Virus record (IMG/VR): IMGVR_UViG_3300025086_000285 | Location: 1 to 22,177 of that record | DNA length: 22,177 nucleotides | Reading direction: 5' to 3' (one strand) | DNA from: a virus | Shown here: positions 1 to 8,100 of the stretch, one piece after another | Position numbering within the stretch: position 1 is the stretch's first letter | Layout of the letters: each line of letters starts with the position of its first letter | Notes under the pieces: generated by a model | What the model was told of the DNA's origin: nothing | The model's input: the letters and a program-made list of their open reading frames with translations, nothing else | Database searches by the model: none | Made by a program: the position numbers and the translations under genes

Positions 1-1
1 A

Positions 2-1489
2 ATGAATCTCAAGGATGATGTGCAGATTGATGAAGCCATTGAACTTGATGAAGCAGTCGATCAGAAGCAACTTCTTGCGATGTACAAGAAACTCAAGAAG
101 GGCGACAAGATCGATGTCACCTTCGATTCCTCGGTTCGCAAGGGTAAAGATCCCATGACTCTCATTGTGACCAGTCCACACCGTGTGGTGGGTAAGTCCA
201 AGGTTGGTCGTATCATCTTCAAGAGTGTTGATAACATGGGCGGTGTAAAGTACTTCTGGTACAACCGTGATGATAAGATCAGCATGGCCCAAGGCGACAT
301 GGCCGTATCACCAAGAGAAGTCAAGATGTCAACCGATGAGGGTTTCTCAAGTGACGCTCAACGGCGTGCTGCTTTCGCCAGCGGATATAAGGCGAAAGAT
401 AAGAAGGACAAGAAGGAAGACACCGAACTCGAAGAAGGCAAGTTCGATGATGAGATGTTTCAGAAACGCTCAAAGGCATCGTCCGATTATGATAAGATGC
501 TGAAGAACTATGCTAAGAGCGAAGATAAGAAGGTCTTCGACATTCTCAAAAAGAACGGGTATCGTATGGGTGGCGAGCAGGATGGCACTCTTGTTCGCAA
601 CATGCTCAGGAAGTTCAAGGGCGATGTCAAGAAAGCAGCAGCATTCATCATGAAGTCCTATCCCGGTATGAAGAAAGAAGATGTGCAGATTGTCGAGGCA
701 TATGAAGTTACTTTTCAATTCAAAGGGTCAAAAACAAAATTTATGAGCCGAGTGAAAGAATTTCAAAATAGTGGTTCGATGACAGGGTTTAGTGAACTTG
801 ATAAAAGAATTGAGGGGCGACCCAATATGGTGAAAATGACTTTCAAGAGCAAGAGTGATTTCAATAAATTCTTTAGTCAAGGGGTTTCTGGTGGAGTCGT
901 AAAGGTTCAAGAAGATGTGCAAGAGGGCAAGAAGATGAAGGTCAAACTCGACCCCAATAAGTCGATGGATAAGGTTGTCGATACTCTCGAAGACAAGATG
1001 ACTGACGCTGAGATGGATAAGCGAGAGAAGATTGTCAAGTCCATGAAGAAGAAGAAGGATGACTTCAAGGCACGTTACGGTGATCAGGCAGACGAAGTGA
1101 TGTATGCGACTGCTACCAAGATGGCCATGAAGGAAAGTCATGAGATCGATGATGTGTCTTCAATCAACGAGTCGTTCGACAATGAGTTCCCTGTTAGTGA
1201 GGTAGAAATCCTTGCAGCAAACATGACTCCTGTCCTTCGTGATCGTTGGGTAATCAAGGAAGCACCATTCGATGACATCAAGAAGATTGTCGCTGATAAG
1301 AGTATGATGACTGTCAAGTTCCCTGATGGGAAGCAGAAGGTTGATATGATGACTGCGAACGTACTTATGACTGTCTATGATGCACTCAATGATAAGAACA
1401 AGAAGAAGTTCGTCGAGAAGATCAATGCAAAGATGGGCAACTTTATCAAGTTGGTTCAATTCGCATACTCGGCGGTCAAAGCCAAGTGA
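2..1489 (+). CDS. Modular lysine-rich phage protein, possible prohead-processed polyprotein (5' end may lie outside window)
   Basis: 495 residues if the ATG at base 2 is the start; upstream sequence is not visible, so it may be longer. No enzyme motif is seen. It is a chain of small charged modules: residues about 18-140 (KKGDKIDVTF... with a GVKYFWY strand), 146-231 (helical), 233-303 (beta-rich, different codon use), 309-390 (helical, with VMYATATKMAMKE at 367-379, a phrase I recall from marine T4-like phage hypothetical proteins) and 421-495. The modules are joined by short acidic linkers with hydrophobic-X-Glu followed by a small residue: IDE-A (9-12), LDE-A (15-18), LEE-G (143-146), IVE-A (230-233), VQE-G (306-309), INE-S (388-391), IKE-A (418-421). 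This resembles the cleavage consensus of T4 gp21 prohead protease. A role as an internal head protein cut during maturation is an inference. The coding region is certain; the function is not. Confidence 0.85.
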   Translation: MNLKDDVQIDEAIELDEAVDQKQLLAMYKKLKKGDKIDVTFDSSVRKGKDPMTLIVTSPHRVVGKSKVGRIIFKSVDNMGGVKYFWYNRDDKISMAQGDMAVSPREVKMSTDEGFSSDAQRRAAFASGYKAKDKKDKKEDTELEEGKFDDEMFQKRSKASSDYDKMLKNYAKSEDKKVFDILKKNGYRMGGEQDGTLVRNMLRKFKGDVKKAAAFIMKSYPGMKKEDVQIVEAYEVTFQFKGSKTKFMSRVKEFQNSGSMTGFSELDKRIEGRPNMVKMTFKSKSDFNKFFSQGVSGGVVKVQEDVQEGKKMKVKLDPNKSMDKVVDTLEDKMTDAEMDKREKIVKSMKKKKDDFKARYGDQADEVMYATATKMAMKESHEIDDVSSINESFDNEFPVSEVEILAANMTPVLRDRWVIKEAPFDDIKKIVADKSMMTVKFPDGKQKVDMMTANVLMTVYDALNDKNKKKFVEKINAKMGNFIKLVQFAYSAVKAK

Positions 1490-1497
1490 GGTAAACT

Positions 1498-1950
1498 ATG
1501 CTTGAGGGACTACTAACAACAGAGTTTCTATCTCTGGTTGGCGGCAGCGTCACGGGATTTCTTTTCAAGGCAATGGCCGAGAAGAGAGCGAACGAACAAG
1601 AACGCTTCAACCGAATGATCGAAGCATCTACCAAAAGAAACGAACACGCTAACGAGGCAGTGAAGCGTGTTGGAGTGGAGGCAGGCAAGTGGGTACGAAG
1701 AGTCATCGTTCTTGCAATCCTATTTGGCACTATCCTCGCTCCCTTTCTTCTACCATTCTTCGGGATTCCCGTGGTAGTAGAACTGACTGAAAGAAAGTAC
1801 GCACCACTTGATCTATTCGGTCTTTTCGGAACAACCGAGACAGTCTCCTTTGAAGTGATCAGAGGATATTTGTTCACACAAGAGAATAGACAGATTCTCG
1901 TGACCATTGTCGGTTTTTACTTTGGTGCTGCTGTAGGGAAAACACGATGA
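1498..1950 (+). CDS. Holin-like small membrane protein
   Basis: 150 residues. The start is supported by GAGG at 1488-1491, six bases before the ATG; the motif overlaps the stop of the previous gene. An N-terminal hydrophobic stretch (residues about 4-25) is followed by a charged amphipathic helix (27-66), a long membrane segment with two prolines (about 68-93, starting WVRRVIVLAILFG) and a C-terminal membrane segment ending IVGFYFGAAVGKTR. This layout and the GFYFG ending recall 3TM holins of the gene-transfer-release type, which make holes in the inner membrane to release endolysin. It is followed at once by two other small membrane proteins, which fits a lysis cassette, but no endolysin lies in the window. 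It could instead be a structural or envelope protein of unknown role. Confidence 0.75.
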   Translation: MLEGLLTTEFLSLVGGSVTGFLFKAMAEKRANEQERFNRMIEASTKRNEHANEAVKRVGVEAGKWVRRVIVLAILFGTILAPFLLPFFGIPVVVELTERKYAPLDLFGLFGTTETVSFEVIRGYLFTQENRQILVTIVGFYFGAAVGKTR

Positions 1951-2198
1951 AAAGAATCGCGATAAGTATGATGTGTTGTCTGATTGTCCTTGGATGTCAA
2001 GATGGCGTCAAGATTGTAGAATCAGTCCCAACGAAATCTATTCCGCCACTTGATGATGGTACTGTGATGGCACAGATTCCCGTTGAGACAACCACGGGGT
2101 GGTTGCCTATCGGGGCATACCTTCTTCTTCTTGGTATTGTTGGTTGGTTGACTTGGAGGGAATTCCGTGGAAGTACTGCAAAGTCTAATAGATCCTGA
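1947..2198 (+). CDS. Small lipoprotein with C-terminal membrane span, u-spanin-like
   Basis: 83 residues, start overlapping the previous stop as ATGA. The N-terminus (MKRIAISMMCCLIVLGC) is a lipoprotein signal with predicted lipidated Cys17; Gln follows it, so nothing argues against outer-membrane sorting. A proline-rich, strand-like segment of about 33 residues follows, then a membrane span at about 51-70 (WLPIGAYLLLLGIVGWLTW) and a basic tail (REFRGSTAKS). Lipid at one end and a membrane span with cytoplasmic basic tail at the other is the architecture of unimolecular spanins such as T1 gp11, which fuse inner and outer membranes in the last step of lysis. The periplasmic part is short for that job, so the assignment is tentative. 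The last 32 bases overlap the next gene. Confidence 0.7.
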   Translation: MKRIAISMMCCLIVLGCQDGVKIVESVPTKSIPPLDDGTVMAQIPVETTTGWLPIGAYLLLLGIVGWLTWREFRGSTAKSNRS

Positions 2199-2391
2199 AG
2201 CGATTATCACTGCTCTACTATTTGGACTCGTTGGGTTCGTGTGGAATATTTCACACAAGGTCACACAACTATCAACGAAGATCGATGACCTACGCAAAGA
2301 CGTTGATCGTCAACGCGAAGATATCCACAAGTTAGAAGAGCAAGTTGACCGACTCACTGAGAAGCATTGGTCTACCAACGGCGATCTCTAA
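2167..2391 (+). CDS. Membrane-anchored coiled-coil protein, possible i-spanin-like or holin partner
   Basis: 74 residues from a GTG start with a near-perfect ribosome site (GGAGGG at 2155-2160, six bases upstream), which supports GTG over any later start. Residues about 10-27 form one membrane span (AIITALLFGLVGFVWNI); residues 30-68 form a charged coiled coil with heptad leucines, isoleucines and valines (VTQLSTKIDDLRKDVDRQ). An N-terminal span followed by a coiled coil is the shape of inner-membrane spanins (Rz type), but many unrelated small phage proteins share it. It overlaps the lipoprotein gene by 32 bases, and its TAA stop overlaps the stop of the opposite-strand nuclease gene. Confidence 0.7.
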   Translation: MEVLQSLIDPEAIITALLFGLVGFVWNISHKVTQLSTKIDDLRKDVDRQREDIHKLEEQVDRLTEKHWSTNGDL

Positions 2392-2978
2392 GGGCCCCAC
2401 GTTCTCTTCTGCATGTTCTTCCATAGACACTTGCAGATATAGTACGCATCTACAACATCAGAAACAGGAGAGTCTACAACACTCTTCTTCGGAGAGATCG
2501 CCCCTTGTAGGTTGATCCCCGTCTCTGCATACCAAGCGGCGTGCATCGCATCTTTCTTGGCATTGCCCTTACCCGTTGCAACTTTCTTCACTGCTTGCGG
2601 GGGGATGATTTCAATCGGTATGGTAGCATCATAGAGTTTGTACTTTAGGATACCTGTGTTCTCTGCGATATTGAAAACACGGCCGGTTGCACCGTAGGCA
2701 TATCCCTCAATAGCAACTTCCTCACACCCTCTGAGTTTGTCCATTGCCCAGTCTGAGATAGTATCGTATCGAGACTCATCACATGAGTACTCCATGAAGT
2801 TCTCACCAAAGATCCGACTCTCGTACACCTTTGCTTTGGACTTGACATCTGTTAGAAAGTAAAACTGACAGTCTTTGTAACTGAACTGCCTAGAATCATC
2901 TCCAGTCCATATGCAAATGGCTGGTCCTCTAAGACTGTAGTCCACTCCCGCTATCACCACTTGCTTCATCTCGTTCAT
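2388..2978 (-). CDS. RuvC-like Holliday junction resolvase
   Basis: 196 residues. The RuvC/RNase H-like fold is shown by the four acidic positions: D13 in AGVDYS, E91 in AIEGYAYG, and D174 and D177 in SDVVDAYY. A PQAVKKVATGKGNAKK segment (127-142) also matches the DNA-binding part of RuvC-type resolvases. Such enzymes cut four-way junctions with two divalent metal ions and in phages debranch replicating DNA before packaging; many marine phages carry this in place of T4 endonuclease VII. The ATG is preceded by AAGGAG at a spacing of seven. The first 50 bases overlap the end of the upstream 70-residue gene. It is the last gene of the long leftward gene run. Confidence 0.9.
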   Translation of the reverse strand: MNEMKQVVIAGVDYSLRGPAICIWTGDDSRQFSYKDCQFYFLTDVKSKAKVYESRIFGENFMEYSCDESRYDTISDWAMDKLRGCEEVAIEGYAYGATGRVFNIAENTGILKYKLYDATIPIEIIPPQAVKKVATGKGNAKKDAMHAAWYAETGINLQGAISPKKSVVDSPVSDVVDAYYICKCLWKNMQKRTWGP

Positions 2979-3141
2979 CCTTACTCTCCTTGTATGGGAA
3001 AAAGTCGTTCAGCAACTCTCGTCTTTTCTGACAAGAGGAGCATGGGTGGACCTTCCCGAAGGTAGCACGATGGATGATACTTGCGAGTGTATCTCCGAGT
3101 CCTATGTGACGTAGTGTCTTTCTGAAACTCTTTTCGTCCAT
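2929..3141 (-). CDS. Small conserved phage protein with CxxC motif
   Basis: 70 residues, ATG start with AGAGGG five bases upstream. Function unknown. Visible features are an N-terminal helix with LGDTLASIIHRATFGKVHPC, a Cys-Ser-Ser-Cys pair at residues 34-37 followed by KRRELLNDFFPYKE, and a low-complexity acidic/serine tail (ESKDERDEASGDSGSG). Short proteins with a GDT...CxxCxxR pattern are, from memory, frequent in tailed phage genomes, sometimes as a possible single zinc knuckle; here only two cysteines are present. It sits between nrdJ (15 bases upstream) and the RuvC-like gene, which it overlaps by 50 bases, so the three are probably co-transcribed. Confidence 0.7.
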   Translation of the reverse strand: MDEKSFRKTLRHIGLGDTLASIIHRATFGKVHPCSSCQKRRELLNDFFPYKESKDERDEASGDSGSGLQS

Positions 3142-3156
3142 GTGTACCCTCTTTAT

Positions 3157-5097
3157 TTAGGAGGTTAGATCAACAACTTCACATGACTCACCAGAGCAAG
3201 CATATGTCTGAGTTCCAGACGTATTATCCTGCTCTTCGTATGACTTGAGTTTTGTCCAGTCAATATCAGTGGGCATCTTAGAACGAAGTTCGTGATAGTC
3301 GGACTCCACACAGTCTTGATATGGTGCCTGCTTGTATGTGTGATCCGAGAACGGAAGGAATGAGATACCAGAACATTCATTTAGGTGATTCCATACCCAC
3401 GCACCAACTTCCATCCACTCGGGTTCCTTGACCGTGATGGTAACAGAAGGCTTATGCTCACACCAGTGTCGTTGATACTGCAACCACATCTCCAACTGCT
3501 CAATGGCAGTCATGTCGGTTCGTGTCACACAACCCTTTGGTGATGCAATAGGGAACGAGAACACGGTGACATGATCTGGTTTCATTGCACATGGTTCGTA
3601 CGGGAATCCCTCATCCTTCATGAACTGACACAGAGGATCCTTGTTGTCTGCACGAACAGTACGAACATAGAAGTCATTGTGTCTTGCGTGGATACCAGAA
3701 GCAGCGTCTACCAACTGAGAAACCGTTCCTGATGGTTTCACACAAGTTGTAGCAGCAGACTGCTCGACACCGATCTTGTTTGCATGTTCTCGGTTTGTCT
3801 CGATGCAGATAGTACGCAACTTAGTCAAGTGTTCTGCGTTGGCGAGTCTAGTGGTTTCGCAATCCATGATCCCTGTGAGAGAAACACCAAGAAGTCTTTC
3901 TTCTTCGCAGTTCTTCTTCCACGACGAAGAGAGATAACGGAAGTCGGTAAGTGTTGACTGCCATGTGCCCAAAATCGTTGCAAGGCGAACCTTTCTCTTC
4001 AAGTCATTCACAGTATCACCATCACGACACACAACCTCTGTTAGATTACAGAACTCACAGTCGCGGAGAATAATCTCGGAGCAGGGGTTGGTTCCAAAGC
4101 GATGTTCGGAATCACGATGAACGTGTCCATCTCCTCGGATCTCAGCGAGTCTCTTACACTGATTCTTACTTGCTGTTCGATTGAAGATACCACGCTCACC
4201 ACTCTTCGACTCATAGAGTGCCATCCACTCACGCATGAACGTACCAATCTCAGTGGGACCACCATTGTACACGGCAGAGTTGTTTGCCAATGCACGTTGC
4301 GGTTCTGACATCCACCACTGACCGGACTTTGCATCACGCATACGGTCATCCATGAGAGATGACAATGAGATAAGAGCAGAACGGCGAACACCACCGACCA
4401 CGACGATCTCAGCGATCTTACAAACGATATCATGACACTCGATGGTGGTGAGTCTACGACCGGCAGCCTTCTTGAAGGTATTCACCGTGAAGTCAAATAG
4501 GTCTACAAGTGGTTCGGGACCAGAAGCACGACCACCAAAGGTCTTGAGTCTTTCACCTGCTGCACGAACCTTACTCACATCCCAGTTTGGAACCTGACCG
4601 TTCATGAGGAGAGCGATGAGTTCCTTGTATGCCTTTGACCATCCAATCTTAGAATCTGCAACAACGATAGTAGTATCGCTATCGTGGAAGTCCTCAGCCA
4701 AAACAGGAAGTTGATCTACTTCAGCACGTTCTACAGAAAAACCAACACCAGTACCACACATAAGAACATAAAGAATCTCATCAAACGCCCGCATACGATT
4801 TACCGCAACGTATGAGCAGTTGTAACCAGCAACATGATCTCTCGTGAGTGCTTCACCAGCGGTCATTAGTGCCCGCATAGAAGGCATGATCTCAAGATTG
4901 ATCACTGCATCTTCAAGTTCTTTTCGGTCCTTCTTAGATACCTTATGGTTATGCTTGTCCTCTAGGTGTTGTTCAAAGAAGTCAAAGTACCGCTTCACAG
5001 TTTCATCCCATTGCTCACGACGACCCTCCTCTGGCAACCAACGAGAGTAACGACTGAGATGAATAAAATCTTGATATAATGACGGTAGGTTCTTCAT
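3157..5097 (-). CDS. nrdJ: Adenosylcobalamin-dependent (class II) ribonucleotide reductase
   Basis: 646 residues, close to monomeric class II ribonucleoside-triphosphate reductases but slightly short. It reduces ribonucleotides to deoxyribonucleotides using a cobalamin-generated thiyl radical. Visible catalytic residues: C94 in GYNCSYV and C350 in EFCNLTE (the redox pair), C339 and E341 in NPCSEI (thiyl radical and acid/base), and a C-terminal shuttle pair C634/C639 in CSGESCE. PSMRALMTAGE and GVRRSALI also match the family. No N-terminal ATP-cone is seen, and there is no nrdA/nrdB in the window. Start: ATG with AAGGAA nine bases upstream. A consensus sigma-70 promoter lies just upstream. Dependence on host vitamin B12 follows from the class. 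Confidence 0.95.
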   Translation of the reverse strand: MKNLPSLYQDFIHLSRYSRWLPEEGRREQWDETVKRYFDFFEQHLEDKHNHKVSKKDRKELEDAVINLEIMPSMRALMTAGEALTRDHVAGYNCSYVAVNRMRAFDEILYVLMCGTGVGFSVERAEVDQLPVLAEDFHDSDTTIVVADSKIGWSKAYKELIALLMNGQVPNWDVSKVRAAGERLKTFGGRASGPEPLVDLFDFTVNTFKKAAGRRLTTIECHDIVCKIAEIVVVGGVRRSALISLSSLMDDRMRDAKSGQWWMSEPQRALANNSAVYNGGPTEIGTFMREWMALYESKSGERGIFNRTASKNQCKRLAEIRGDGHVHRDSEHRFGTNPCSEIILRDCEFCNLTEVVCRDGDTVNDLKRKVRLATILGTWQSTLTDFRYLSSSWKKNCEEERLLGVSLTGIMDCETTRLANAEHLTKLRTICIETNREHANKIGVEQSAATTCVKPSGTVSQLVDAASGIHARHNDFYVRTVRADNKDPLCQFMKDEGFPYEPCAMKPDHVTVFSFPIASPKGCVTRTDMTAIEQLEMWLQYQRHWCEHKPSVTITVKEPEWMEVGAWVWNHLNECSGISFLPFSDHTYKQAPYQDCVESDYHELRSKMPTDIDWTKLKSYEEQDNTSGTQTYACSGESCEVVDLTS

Positions 5098-5139
5098 GTA
5101 ACAACTTTCCTTTTTGAGTGCATGGTATTTAGTCTGATG

Positions 5140-5167
5140 ATTATAGGGTATTTGATTAGATTGTCAA
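5140..5167 (-). promoter_or_regulatory. Sigma-70 promoter upstream of nrdJ
   Basis: On the - strand TTGACA (5167-5162) and TATAAT (5145-5140) are both perfect matches to the -35 and -10 boxes, separated by 16 bases. The expected start near 5133 gives a leader of about 36 bases that contains the nrdJ ribosome site. The -35 box lies inside the last codons of the upstream adhesin gene. It would let nrdJ and the two genes after it be transcribed by unmodified host RNA polymerase early in infection. Confidence 0.75.
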
Positions 5168-8100
5168 GCCAAAACCAACTGATGGAGGCCGACTATCTTT
5201 GAATGATACGATGTCTTGAATGCCACCAGTGGTAACCCCACCAGTCGCAGCGTGTCCGCCTTCAGAGGTGACAAGTCCATTCACTACGAATTGAATAGTA
5301 TCGCCTGATGCGTTTTGTCCACCGACACCGGGATACAGATAGTTTTCTGGTCCGTTTCGATGTTCGTCCCACAGTGGTCCGGGTTCCGGTATGGTGTTGT
5401 ATGCAGACTTCGGAAGCACGGGGGCCCACGCAGGTTCGCCTATCATCGCGTCGATGTCCACCGTTCGATAAGATGAAGCATCGATCCTTCCTGACTGCAT
5501 GTTTAGGAAAACACTATCACCTTGGACCTCCCACCAAGTAACTCGATCTCGGAACGCTAGACTTGCGCCTGGGACTCGGGAGAAAATCGGATTGGCAGTG
5601 GAACCGCCTGAGAATCCTGTTTTATTCCAGTCGAAGATTTGTGCGTATCCCGAACCTTCAATGTAACCTGCTTGTCCGGGGGCAGTGACACCATCCACAT
5701 GTGTGAATTGTTTGTTGAACACACAGTGTGTGTGATCCCAGTAGTTGTACTCATAATCGGGATCGTAGTGACTGAACCAGTTGAAGCAGTATTGATCACT
5801 TGCGTCCAAAGTGATCTCGGTTCCCTCTTCGGGCACTCCGAAGAAACGATAAGTACCCCTACCAGATCCATAGACTGCACCACTAAATCCTCCGGGTGGA
5901 TTGCCCATACCGTTGACGAGACTCAGAGTTCGTAAGTCAGTTGGGTGGATTTGGAATTCCGTTTCCTCCTCTCCCTGTACAATGGTAATGCCATGGACTT
6001 GTGTCATTGGACCTGCCAGACCGACAATGAACCCATCGAAACTGCTCGGGATTGCGTCTCCTTGCTTACTTCCCTGTGGTGTTACCTCACAGTCATACTT
6101 GGCAGATATAGGACTTCCTGAGTTCCAACACCAACCTTTGGGAAATCCTGTCGCTGTTCCGCCTGACGTTGCTATGAAATCGGAGAAAGGGGGTCCATCA
6201 TAAGTTGCATTTCCAAAAGATGTCCCGCTTGCCATCAAAGTAGAACCCATGAAGTGCGGGAAGGAGAACGGCTTTGATACAATCAAAGCCTGCATACTAT
6301 TTTTACCAGCGTTTTGGCCGGTCATAATACCAGTCATCGCCCGGCTATGACTAACAACAACAGGAGGACAGAACCATGTATTCCCGCTATCATCCTCGTC
6401 GGTAAAGAGATACTTTTCCAGATCCTTATCGTATTCGGTGTTTGCAGGATATGTCCATCCGCCAGTATTGCTACTACTTCCTGTTGGTCCTGACGATCCG
6501 TATCTTCTCACCTGTGTATCGAGTAGTCTTTGAATCCCAACCGCGCCTGTAAGTTCCGGGTGTGCAGATTCGCCTCCTACCTCCCGAGGACTGACCGGCC
6601 CGGTGACTTGACCTGATCCGAAAGCACCCAACGCAACAATCTCAGCCTTGTATAGAGGTCTGTCTACCTCTGTTGTGATACCAGATGGTAGAGTTGGTTG
6701 TGGTGTGGTTGTCTCATCAACACACAGAACACAACCACCATTCCCATAACCGGGCTTGACTTCCAACGCTCGCATTCTTGCAGTCGCACCGGCAGGAACG
6801 GGGATTCTACGAATCGTTTGTGCAATGGAAAAAGCCATACCATTGGCGACTCCAAATTCATCACCATCACCAGCAGTTTCCAAGAAAGCAGGATGGAGTT
6901 CGTGATCTGGTCTTAGACATGAACCTTTGCCAGAAAGATCGACAAGGAAGGGTTGCTCACCAAGACCATCAGGCAAAGTCAGATTTGCAGTCGCAGTCAT
7001 GGCTTTTTCTTTGAATGTCATCCAGTTTGGATTAGTTGTGCTAGAAACCCGTGGAGGAATGGGTTTCATCTTTCTCCGTTGACCCCTATTCACCTCACTC
7101 TGCGTTACTTGATTTTCAACCTGAGTCCAAACATCAGCACCAAACAAGTTCCCCTGTTTGTCAATTGCCCAGACAACAACTCCCTGACCACCTGCACCAC
7201 CACCTGAAATTTGAACACTAGCAAAATTGTTGTTTGCGATTACGGCGGGAGTTCCATCTTCATTTGTGAAGAATCCGGCTGCTACATCATCTTTATCCCA
7301 ATAACAAAGAGAGGAGTATTGACTATTGGACGGAAAACTCGAAGGATCTGTTATCGCAAGAACCCTGATACCACCATCACTACAGAGAACAGCCAACGCT
7401 TGATCGGCAGCACGAGCAACTGAAATTGCTCTGATGTCGGGATCAAACCTTGGATCATCGGAGTTGAAGAACAGTTCACCAATTCGTGTGTCGATGGGAG
7501 CGAAGAAACCGCTATCCAGTGAAAATGGGCCGTTCGGGTCATAAATTTCAGAGAAGCATAAAGCATCATCAATTGGTGTCGCTACGCCAGGTTCGGGAGC
7601 GCCATACCCAACTGATATGTTGGCCTTTAGTTTACCTTCGTTGTCAATATACATTCCATTGTTGAATCCATGTGCAAAAGTATATTCTCTAGAACCTTGA
7701 ACTTGACTACCGTCCCAATGCACAAACTTTGTAATTGATGGTCTCTTGGTCTGGCGAGATGTACGTCCCAGACCACCAAATGGTTGTGCATCGATCACTT
7801 CACATTGATGATCATACCCGATGATCATGTTTCCGCCAGCATCGGGAACCTTACCTGCTGCACCCGCCCCGATTATGTAACCAGCGAATCCCTCACTGCC
7901 CAGTGAGTTTGTTTGTCGTGGTGCTGCGTTGAATCCGGTGTGGTGTGAGTTCGGCATAACACCAGTGGGCTCTTGGAATGGATATCTCTGGGTTCTTGGT
8001 TTTGCACGGAAGTCATCTCTGGTGGTATCATCATCATTCGACAAAATAACCAAACCATAGATGTCCCCATCTACCCAACGCTTGTAGTCTAGTGTATTGT

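Noticed and set aside
728-1141. 137-residue open frame on the - strand under the first gene
   Set aside because: It is antisense to a strongly coding + frame; its His/Leu-rich sequence is the mirror of Lys/Glu/Asp codons, and it has no supporting context.
1476-1907. 143-residue open frame on the - strand
   Set aside because: Antisense to the holin-like gene, which has a good ribosome site and membrane topology; Ser/Thr/Arg-rich shadow composition.
2391-2397. GGGCCC palindrome at the convergent junction as a terminator
   Set aside because: Six bases only, inside the last codons of the nuclease gene, with no loop and no T-run on either strand.
3154-3160. CTAAATA as a late promoter for the 70-residue gene
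   Set aside because: A start 6-7 bases downstream would leave a leader of about six bases and remove the ribosome site; the TAA is simply the nrdJ stop.
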